From CAVVYA01 sp963752345 (lineage in GTDB: Bacteria; Pseudomonadota; Alphaproteobacteria; SMXQ01), in NCBI GenBank assembly GCA_963752345.1, contig CAVVYA010000015.1, positions 372,001 through 436,000 on the forward strand: 64,000 nucleotides of DNA, given 5' to 3'. Shown in pieces: positions 43,974-51,397 of this stretch (the first letter of the stretch is position 1; the number at the start of each line of letters is the position of its first letter). The notes beneath the pieces are model-generated. The model was not told the origin of the DNA. It made no database searches and saw only the letters and a list, made by a program, of their open reading frames with translations. The position numbers were made by a program, and so were the translations under genes.

Positions 43974-45809
43974 TCAAACCTGGATATCGACGCCGCCCGC
44001 TGCGGCGCGCGAATTGAGATAGGCCCCGATGCGGCTTGCATTGCCGAGCAGCTCCATGTCAGGGACCGTGCGATCCGCCGCGGAGCCGAAACCGCCGCCC
44101 GGCTCCCCGTTCCCGGACATGCCGCCGAACTGGTTCTGGCCGCGCAGATTGAAGCTCAGACTTCCCGAGTCGGTTCGCAGGCCGGCGTCATTCAGGGCTC
44201 GCTCGAGCCCGCGCGCATCGCGCTGCAGGAGGTCGAGCGTTTCCGGCTTGTCGGCGGCGATGACAGCATGGACTCGGCCGTCGGCCGCGACGTCGAGTTG
44301 CACCTCGATCTGGCCGAGGGAAACCGGCTTGAGCTTGATATTGATCTTGTCGGCGCCGTCGGCCGCCGCCTTGGCGATATGGACCGCGACCTGGTCGGTT
44401 GCCGGCGGCGTCGGGAGCGTGAATTTGGCGGGCGACGCCGGGTCGACCGCGGCGTTCTGGTTGGTGTGAGCGGCACCGTTCGGCGCCGGCGCAGCGAGCA
44501 CCATGCCGTCCGGACCGGGCACGAATTTCGTGTGCGGCTCGTCGGCGACAGCCTGAGCGACCGGCGGGGCGATGATCGCCGTCGCGGTCTGAGTCGGCGC
44601 GTTGCCTGCCGCGAGGCTGTCGGCCGCGCCGAAGCTCGGCGTGAACGGCGCGGATGAGGTGACCGGCTTGTCGGCCGGCTGCAGCAGGCCAATCTGCGCC
44701 ACCATGCCATTGGCCAGCGGCGGCAGGGGCTTGCCCGCAGCGAATTCGCCAACCTGAGTGATCTTGATATCGACAATCTGCAGGTCGAGCAGCGTGCTGA
44801 GTTGCGCGGCCTGCTGATTGGCTTGCAAGCCGGCGTGTGGCATGGCCGGCGGCGCGGCGGCGACGCTCTTCGGCGGCTGATTGAGAGTGGGCGGCCCTTC
44901 GAGCGGCAATTCGTCGGTAATGGCCTGATTGGCCGAGGCTGCGGCGGTCGGGCCGCGCGCGACTGTGGCGGTTTGCGGCTTGAAGCCGGCGGGCAGCACG
45001 ATCGCGTTTTCGGCCGCGGCGGGTTGCGCCAACAGGGTCGCGGCAAATAGCGTCTCGGAAAATGTTTTGCCCGCGGGGGTCGGCGCTGCGATCGGCGGGT
45101 CGCCGGCGGCCATCTTTGCGGCGGGAAGGATCGGCTGGCCGTCGTCGCCGAGCTGCGGCGCCACTGGCGCTCCCTTGGTCTCCGGCACGGCGGCCGCATT
45201 CTGTGCGGCCTGAAGGTCCGGCAGGATCGATGCGGTTTGGGGCGGCGTTGCGAGAGAATTCAAGCTTTGGGGCACCAAGCCGGGCGCCACGAGCAGAGCG
45301 ATGTCCGCGGGACGCGGAGCGATTGGCGTCGGAACCGCCGCAACGGCGGCATGGCTCCCCTCGGCCGAAGCGGAATTGTCCGTCACGCCTTCGTCTTTGC
45401 CGCCGTGCTTGTTCGCGGCTATCGCCACATCGCCTGCGGAAGCGCTCGCCGCGTCATCGGTTTCCGTCGGCACGGAATTGGCAGCGGCCTCCTGCCCGTC
45501 CATGCCGTCCGTCTCGAGGCTGGGTTGGCGCTCACCGGCGCGTGAAGCCTGCGCGGTGCCGCGCGGGGCGTTCTCGGGGATAGTCTGGCGATCGGCGGAA
45601 TCGATGTCGGTGGTGGTCTCCGTGGCCGGACGGACGGCGTCGCGCGCAGCCGCGGAACGGTCGCGGGGGTTGTCCGACGCCACGGCGTCGCGACGTGCGG
45701 CACTCTGATCGAGCAGAGTTGCGAACGCCGACGCCTCGGACCGCGGAGCAGGCCGTGGCGCCGGCTGTTCGTTGCCGACCATCAAGTCATTGAGAGAAAC
45801 GTTAATCAC
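43974..45809 (-). CDS. fliK: Flagellar hook-length control protein FliK
   Basis: A 611-residue protein. A long Ala/Pro-rich, probably disordered N-terminal part (about 1-490) acts as the ruler. The conserved C-terminal Flg_hook domain (about 490-580) reads INIKLKPVSLGQIEVQLDVA, then DLLQRDARGLERALNDAGL. FliK measures the hook and switches export specificity from hook to filament. It is the first gene of fliK-flgD-flgE with a sigma-54 promoter candidate just upstream, which fits its late-basal-body timing. Confidence 0.93.
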   Translation of the reverse strand: MINVSLNDLMVGNEQPAPRPAPRSEASAFATLLDQSAARRDAVASDNPRDRSAAARDAVRPATETTTDIDSADRQTIPENAPRGTAQASRAGERQPSLETDGMDGQEAAANSVPTETDDAASASAGDVAIAANKHGGKDEGVTDNSASAEGSHAAVAAVPTPIAPRPADIALLVAPGLVPQSLNSLATPPQTASILPDLQAAQNAAAVPETKGAPVAPQLGDDGQPILPAAKMAAGDPPIAAPTPAGKTFSETLFAATLLAQPAAAENAIVLPAGFKPQTATVARGPTAAASANQAITDELPLEGPPTLNQPPKSVAAAPPAMPHAGLQANQQAAQLSTLLDLQIVDIKITQVGEFAAGKPLPPLANGMVAQIGLLQPADKPVTSSAPFTPSFGAADSLAAGNAPTQTATAIIAPPVAQAVADEPHTKFVPGPDGMVLAAPAPNGAAHTNQNAAVDPASPAKFTLPTPPATDQVAVHIAKAAADGADKINIKLKPVSLGQIEVQLDVAADGRVHAVIAADKPETLDLLQRDARGLERALNDAGLRTDSGSLSFNLRGQNQFGGMSGNGEPGGGFGSAADRTVPDMELLGNASRIGAYLNSRAAAGGVDIQV

Positions 45810-45853
45810 GACGCTCTAGACACACTTAGAGGGTTGAACTCAGTGCAATAAGA

Positions 45854-45868
45854 GCAAGCTTCGGGCCA
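45854..45868 (-). promoter_or_regulatory. Sigma-54 promoter candidate of fliK-flgD-flgE
   Basis: The reverse strand reads TGGCCCGAAGCTTGC, followed by T. This matches TGGCAC-N5-TTGCT, with the GG at -24 and GC at -12 intact and one mismatch in the -24 box. The -12 element lies about 45 bases upstream of the fliK ATG, leaving a leader of about 33 bases. FlbD, encoded in this window, would be the expected activator. Confidence 0.7.
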
Positions 45869-46056
45869 CTTTTGTTACGTAGTAAGTTATTGAATATAAA
45901 AGGAAATTTTAGCTGAGACTGGCTGCTTATCTGGGCAAAAAACGCGTGTCAGGCAAAACCTGCCAAGATATGCGGGCAGTTTGTGCCGGCTCGACCGGGG
46001 CGTGGTGTCCAGCGGCAGAGGTCCGCGCTTCGTCCGGCAACCGAGTCGAAAACGCA

Positions 46057-46080
46057 AAACCCCGGCCGGAGCCGGGGTTT
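46057..46080 (-). terminator. Intrinsic terminator after fliS
   Basis: AAACCCCGGC (46057-46066) and GCCGGGGTTT (46071-46080) form a ten-base-pair stem with a CGGA loop. On the reverse strand the stem is followed by a T-rich run (TTTTGCGTTTTC). It lies 27 bases past the fliS stop. The remaining gap to fliK (45810-46056) carries only the sigma-54 site. Confidence 0.82.
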
Positions 46081-46106
46081 GCGAGCAGACGAGTTCGAGG
46101 CGGTCA

Positions 46107-46658
46107 TCAGGCGGATATCATCACCCGTTTCGGCTGATCCGCCGGCTTGGGCGGGTGGCCGCTCGCCGGGTAGGTGGTCGGAAATGGGGTATGGTCCACC
46201 GCGGGCGTCGGGTTTGGCGCCGATTGAGCCGCCGGTGCGCGATTCGCCAGTGCCGCGGCCACGCGCGCGGCATCCTTGACCGGCTGTTCGCCTTGCTTGG
46301 CCAACTCGCGCCACGACTCGCGCAGCGGCTCGAGCAAAAGGACGACTTCCACGGCCGCCGCGGCGTCGTTGCGGATGTCGACCTTTGGCAGGCGTGTCAG
46401 CATATAGCTGTAGAGGCGGTCGAGATTGGCCGCGACTTCGCCGCCCTTTTCCATGTCGAGGGTCATCTGCAGGTGGGAGATGATTTCCATTGCGCGGCCA
46501 TTGGCGCGCCAGCGCGCCTCGATTTCCTTGTTCTCGATGGCTTGGATCGCTTCCTGGAGCGAACCGATGGCCTTTTCGAACAGCATGAAAACCAGCATCG
46601 CGGGTGACGCGGTCATGATTTGCTGGGTCTGATACTGTCGCGAACCATTCGACGGCAT
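46107..46658 (-). CDS. fliS: Flagellin export chaperone FliS
   Basis: A 183-residue protein. The helical FliS core spans about 1-130: YQTQQIMTASPAMLVFMLFE, IENKEIEARWRANGRAMEII, YSYMLTRLPKVDIRN, then VEVVLLLEPLRESWREL. A Pro-rich extra tail of about 50 residues (NPTPAVDHTPFPTTYPASGH) is not part of the usual 120-130 residue protein. FliS holds flagellin C-termini before export. It follows fliD by 35 bases. Confidence 0.93.
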   Translation of the reverse strand: MPSNGSRQYQTQQIMTASPAMLVFMLFEKAIGSLQEAIQAIENKEIEARWRANGRAMEIISHLQMTLDMEKGGEVAANLDRLYSYMLTRLPKVDIRNDAAAAVEVVLLLEPLRESWRELAKQGEQPVKDAARVAAALANRAPAAQSAPNPTPAVDHTPFPTTYPASGHPPKPADQPKRVMISA

Positions 46659-46693
46659 GCTCTACTCCGGATTTTTTCTGTACCGACTGAAAA

Positions 46694-49097
46694 CTAGCGA
46701 TTCTGATTCGACATCGCGTCGAATGTCTGCCGCATGCTTTCGAGAAGATTTTTCATGCTGCTCAGGGCGGTTTCCATGGCGAGGAAGCGATCGAGCAGGC
46801 TTGCGCGCTGGCGCTCCAGCCTGGCGAGCATCTCATCGACCCGAGTTTGCGTGGTGGTGTTCTGATCGGTCAGGGCGGTAATTTCGTTTTCGACCGAGCC
46901 GTCCACCGGGTCGAGCATGGATTCGACCGCATAGAACATCTTCGTGCCGATACCGACCGTATAGTCGAGCGAGATACCGCTGGTCGAGGTACTGCCGGTA
47001 TAGAACAGGCTCATGCCTTCGGCGCCGGTGGCCGAGGTCATGGTCAGCGTCATGCCGGACGCCGTGACACTGCCGTCGTCACTGCCGTTCGCCGGGCCAT
47101 TGATGTTGGCACTCACGATCCGCGTCGCGGATGTATCGAAGTCGATGCTGGTCAGCAGGTCGCCGGTGTCCGCGCCCAGTGTCAGCAAGCCGGATGCCGC
47201 ATTGATCTGTAACTGCTTGTTGCCGTTCGTGTCGGTGACTACGGCCGCGGTGATGCCCGGAATGGCGGCGGCGGTGATCTTGGTGGCAAGGGTGTCCAGG
47301 CTGTCGAGCGTGATGTCATAGACGATCGGCGTGCCGTTGATTTCGAACTGCCCCGAAATCGTGGCGCCGACCGAATCCACGGCGTCATTGAGGAACGCGG
47401 AGCTGCTGGTTACCGCGGCGGAGGTTTCCTGGCTCGAGCCAACCGGGCCGATGTTCAGGGTGTAGCCCGAGGCGTCGAACGCCGTCTTGTTGGTGTAGCC
47501 GAGCAGCGATATGCGCGGATCCGATGACGAGAAATCGAATGCGAACAGGCGGCGCACGTCCTCGATATTGCTCAGCAGCTTCGCATCGAGCGTGCCTTCG
47601 TCGATAACGAGCGTATCGGCTTTGAGCGGATCGCTGAGCGTCGTGTTGTCGATGAATTCGACACCGATCTGCGCCAGCACCGTGAAGGCCTGGCTGACGC
47701 CGTCGGTACCCGTGCCGATGATGGCGTTGAGCTGCGACTCGATGGCCGCGATGGTGCGCGAGGAGAGCAGGGTGGCATCCTCGCCGGGCTTGCCGGTGGT
47801 GGGGTCGGCGAAGGTCTGCTTGTTGATGAATTCCTTGACCGCGTTGTAAGCGGTGACGAAGCTCGAGAGCTGGGTTTTGACCGAGGCCAGGTCCTTCTCG
47901 ACGTCGATCTTGATCGTCGTCCCGACCTCCGCCTGGAACAGCGTGAGGGTGACGCCGGCAAAGAGGTCGTTGACCGTGTTGGTGTTGCGTTCGATCAGCA
48001 GGCGGGAGTTGGCCATGCCGAGCGAGGTCAGGGCGCTGCCGCCGCCGACTTCCGTGGTGGTGAAGGCCGCGCCGCTCGACTGGACCTTCAGGCGAACCTG
48101 GCCGCCCTCGGTCACCACGCTGGCGCTGATGCCCATGCCCTGAAGCGTGCCATTCGCATTAATATTGCTGGCGAGTGTCTGGATCGACTGCGCCGCTGGT
48201 GTAGGCGAGGTCGAGAGTTGTCACGCCATCGTTGAAACGGATGGTGCCGTTGGATCCCAGGGTCGCGGCCGCGCTCGTCTGCCTTGCCGATTCGTAGGTC
48301 TTGTTGGTTTGGTCGAGCAATCCGTCAGCGTAGAACTGCGCCTTGCGCGGCGCTTGCAGTTCGTTCTTCACCAAGCCGCCGCCCGTCAGAACGCCTGCCG
48401 TCGTCAGCGGTGAACCGGTCGTGTTGGAAATCGTAATGGTGGTGCCAGCGGTGTCCTTGGTCAGCACCAGGTAATTCTGGGTCGCGCTGACCGAGACGAT
48501 GCTGGCGGAAACGCCCGAGGGCGAGGTTCCGGTGTTCGCCGCGTTGATGCGGTCGCGCAGGGTGAGCAGCGTGTCGCTCGCGGAAACGACGATTTCCTTG
48601 CCCTCGACGGTGAATTTGTCGTTGTCCGTGAAACCGAGCACGGAACTGGTGCTGGCATAGGCATCGCTCGAAATCTTGTGGGCCGCGGCGGTCTGGAGGA
48701 TTTCGACCGAATGGCTGCCGGCTGCGGCGGCGCTGGTCAACGACACGCCGAGGATGTTGGCGGCCGCGGACGGAGTCGCGCCATCGGTGCGGCTCACCGA
48801 GGCAAAGGCCTGCTTGGCGGCAAACGCGTTGGTTGAATTGTCGATGCTGACAGCGCCGCGCAGATTTTTCAGGGACTCCTGCAGGCCATTCAGCAGATTG
48901 CGAACATCCTGATAGGCCGCGATCTTGGTTTCGTTGCCGGTGACGCGGCTTTGCAGCCGGTCGACAGGAATCTGGCGGGCCTTGATGATGGAATCGACGG
49001 CGGCTTTGAAATCGATGCCGCTACCCAGACCGGACACCGACACGCGGCCCTTGTCGTCGACCCGGATGCTGTTGAGATTGATCGCGTCGGTGGCCAC
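46694..49097 (-). CDS. fliD: Flagellar filament cap FliD (frameshifted)
   Basis: Frame one (from MATDAINLNSIRVDDKGRVS) has the FliD N-terminal block VSGLGSGIDFKAAVDSIIKA and D2/D3 domains. Frame two continues SIQTLASNINANGTLQGMGI, the FliD middle (AYNAVKEFINKQTF) and the C-terminal coiled coil ending ETALSSMKNLLESMRQTF. The frames join around 48180-48195 with one base removed. At about 800 residues it is longer than enteric FliD, with added beta-rich segments. It caps the growing filament and lies between flaG and fliS. Confidence 0.92.
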
Positions 49098-49113
49098 TGT
49101 TTTGCCCTCGGTC

Positions 49114-49419
49114 TTAGACTTTCTTGTCGAGCAACGCGATAACCTCGGCGCTGCGCTCCTTCAACGCCATCATCTCTTCCGTCGGAATCTGCCGTACGAC
49201 CTTGCCAGTCTGCTTGTCGACCACGCGTCCGATGACGGTCTTCGTCGTCGGATCGATGTCGAGTTGAAGTTCGACTTGCGGCAAGTTCGAGCCGCCACGA
49301 GTCGGAATCGGGTTGGGAGTCGCAGCTTTGACGTTACTCTCCTCGGTCGCCCGCTGCGCGGGCCGAGGACCGGAGTAGGCGGAGGCTGCGGATAGCCCAG
49401 ATACCTTCTGAACGTCCAT
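49114..49419 (-). CDS. flaG: FlaG family protein
   Basis: A 101-residue protein with a disordered first half and a conserved C-terminus: LPQVELQLDIDPTTKTVIGR, then VVDKQTGKVVRQIPTEEMMA, the FlaG pattern (D-x-x-T-x-x-x-V-x-x-V-x-D-x-x-T-G-x-V-V-R-Q-I-P). FlaG influences filament length in other bacteria. It lies between flagellin and fliD. Confidence 0.92.
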   Translation of the reverse strand: MDVQKVSGLSAASAYSGPRPAQRATEESNVKAATPNPIPTRGGSNLPQVELQLDIDPTTKTVIGRVVDKQTGKVVRQIPTEEMMALKERSAEVIALLDKKV

Positions 49420-49443
49420 GTTGCCCTCCTCAATGGAAAGGGT

Positions 49444-49469
49444 GCGGAGAGGGGCGAACCCCTCTCCGC
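49444..49469 (-). terminator. Hairpin between flagellin and flaG
   Basis: GCGGAGAGGGG (49444-49454) and CCCCTCTCCGC (49459-49469) form an 11-base-pair stem with a four-base loop, 11 bases after the flagellin stop. The following run (ACCCTTT on the reverse strand) is only weakly T-rich. It probably lowers read-through so that flagellin mRNA exceeds flaG-fliD-fliS. Confidence 0.7.
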
Positions 49470-49480
49470 GCTAGGTTTGC

Positions 49481-50953
49481 TTACTGGAACAACTTGAGCA
49501 ACGACTGCGGCATCTGGTTGGCCTGGGCGAGCATCGAGACGCCCGACTGCACCAGGATCTGCTTGCTGGTGAACATCGTCATCTCTTTGGCCACGTCGAG
49601 GTCCAACAGCGAGCTGCGGGCCGCTTCCGTGTTTTCGATGGAGGTCGCCAGGTTGTCCGCCGCGAACTCGAGGCGGTTCTGGGCCGCACCAACCACCGCA
49701 CGGGCGGTATTCAACGTGTCGAGCGCGGCAGACACCGCGGTCGACGCCGTGTCGGCGTTACCCGCGGTGGTCACCGACCCGCCGTTGATGCCGAGAGCCT
49801 GAGAGCTGATGGCATTCACGCTGATCGTCACGTCGTCGACGCCGGCCGTCGAGCCGGTGCCCAGCTTGAAGGTGAAGCTGGTGCTGTCGGCCGTGCCGGT
49901 TTCGCCGAACACCGTGGTGCCGAGATCGCCAAGGGCGATAGAGCCCTGCGTGGCGTTGTTGACGAACGCGGTGGTCACGGTGAACTGCATGACGAACGAC
50001 TCGGTGCCGTTTGTCATGGTCACCGACTTGTTGCCCAACGAGGTCAGATCGGTCGTGGCGCTGCTGAACCCACCAATCGAGAAGACAGTCTGGGCCGCAG
50101 TGGTCGTGTTGACCGAGACGATCTGGCTGGCAAGCGCCGCGATCGCGCCATTGGTATTGTTGGTGATCGACGTGAGGGTAATGGTCGAAGTGTCGATCGA
50201 GCCAGCGCTACCAGCGGACGTGTAGGAACCGCTCGGGTTCACGGCGGTGGTTTTGTCGAACGCGGAGTTCAGCGTAACGACCACGTCCAGAGTGTCGAAG
50301 TTGACAACCTGGGTGGCGTTGGTGGCGATCGCCGTGCTGCCGATATCAACGCCCTGCGACTCGCCGGAGGTCAGATTGGTGAGCGTCAGAACGTTGGTCG
50401 TGCTGTTGTAAGCCACGGAAAAGCCAGCCGTGCCGACGCCGTTGCCCAGAACGATGCTCTGGAAGCCGTCAGCAGCCTGAACCAGATTGTTGGCGGCGGA
50501 TTGGCCGTTGATGCTGCTATCCGTCGTGGTCGAACCGTCCACCAGAGTGACGCCGTTGAACTTCGTCACGTCGGCGATACGGTCGATTTCGGCGAGCAGG
50601 ACCTGGTATTCCGTGTCCAACATGCTGCGCTCGGTGGAGGACAACTGGCCCGATCCGGCCTGGACCGCCAGAGTCTTCATGCGAACGAGAATGTCGTTGG
50701 CCTTCGCCATGGCGCCGTCGGCGATCTGCAACATCGACGAAGCCTGACCGGCGTTGACCTGCGCCTGCCGCTGCGCCTGCACTTCAGCGTTCAAACGCGA
50801 ACCAATGGCCATGGACGCAGCGTCGTCCTTGGCCGAGATCACGCGGGTGCCCGCAGAAAGCTTGGCGAGAGAGCTGGAGGCCGCGGCGTCCGCCTTGGTC
50901 AGATAGCGGTGGGCGATGTTCGCCGCGTAGTTCGAGATGACGTTAAGAGCCAT
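49481..50953 (-). CDS. Flagellin
   Basis: A 490-residue filament protein. The N-terminal D0/D1 helix block includes SLAKLSAGTRVISAKDDAAS, then ILVRMKTLAVQAGSGQLSST, then EIDRIADVTKFNGVTLVDGS. The C-terminal block includes RAVVGAAQNRLEFAADNLAT, then DLDVAKEMTMFTSKQILVQS, and ends QMPQSLLKLFQ. The middle (about 170-400) is rich in Thr, Ser, Val and Asn, an exposed region suited to O-glycosylation. GGAG lies six bases before the ATG. Only one flagellin gene is in the window. The adjacent divergent GT41 gene probably modifies it. Confidence 0.96.
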   Translation of the reverse strand: MALNVISNYAANIAHRYLTKADAAASSSLAKLSAGTRVISAKDDAASMAIGSRLNAEVQAQRQAQVNAGQASSMLQIADGAMAKANDILVRMKTLAVQAGSGQLSSTERSMLDTEYQVLLAEIDRIADVTKFNGVTLVDGSTTTDSSINGQSAANNLVQAADGFQSIVLGNGVGTAGFSVAYNSTTNVLTLTNLTSGESQGVDIGSTAIATNATQVVNFDTLDVVVTLNSAFDKTTAVNPSGSYTSAGSAGSIDTSTITLTSITNNTNGAIAALASQIVSVNTTTAAQTVFSIGGFSSATTDLTSLGNKSVTMTNGTESFVMQFTVTTAFVNNATQGSIALGDLGTTVFGETGTADSTSFTFKLGTGSTAGVDDVTISVNAISSQALGINGGSVTTAGNADTASTAVSAALDTLNTARAVVGAAQNRLEFAADNLATSIENTEAARSSLLDLDVAKEMTMFTSKQILVQSGVSMLAQANQMPQSLLKLFQ

Positions 50954-51397
50954 AAGAATCTCCTACATGGAAGTTGCACCGTGGCGTCCTGCCACTGAAG
51001 CACCATACGATTTAAGCCTCAAAGTTTAACAATCCGTTTCGTAACGTCTGACCAGAGTCTCGCGAACGGGCGAATTGCCAAGGCTTTTGGGGCCCAACCG
51101 AGGTCCATAAAGGTCATGCAATTCGAGGGCCAAGGGCGGGGGAGGGGAAAATGGCTGAAAGCCTGAGAGGCGGGCAACGGGTAGGGTAGAAACGGACCAT
51201 AGCGCGCGGCAATTCTTGCCGGTGACGGGCGTTTTTTCCCGGCTGCGATGGCCTGTGATGATCGCAAAAATGATCACCCGCAGGAGCGGGCGTTGCCGCT
51301 GTTAAGCCTTTATCAACGATAACTTGCAACATTCCGTCGAGCCCGCGGCCACGTACGGCATGCGCAGCCTATCGACTTGTAAACCCCACCCAAAGGC
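50954..51397. other. Divergent intergenic region, flagellin / GT41 gene
   Basis: This 444-base gap separates the divergent flagellin and glycosyltransferase genes. A weak sigma-54-like site lies at 50990-51005 on the flagellin side. Two TTAA elements (at about 51013 and 51027) are ten bases apart rather than seven, so they are a poor CtrA site. No coding frame is convincing. Confidence 0.4.
50990..51005 (-). promoter_or_regulatory. Weak sigma-54-like promoter of flagellin
   Basis: The reverse strand reads TGGTGCTTCAGTGGCA. The invariant GG and GC are correctly spaced, but the -24 box (TGGTGC) and -12 box (TGGC) each have mismatches to TGGCAC and TTGC. It would give a leader of about 26 bases. 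Offered only because FlbD/sigma-54 control of flagellin is expected. Confidence 0.35.

Noticed and set aside
51013..51031. CtrA site upstream of flagellin
   Set aside because: The two TTAA elements are ten bases apart instead of seven, so it does not fit the consensus.
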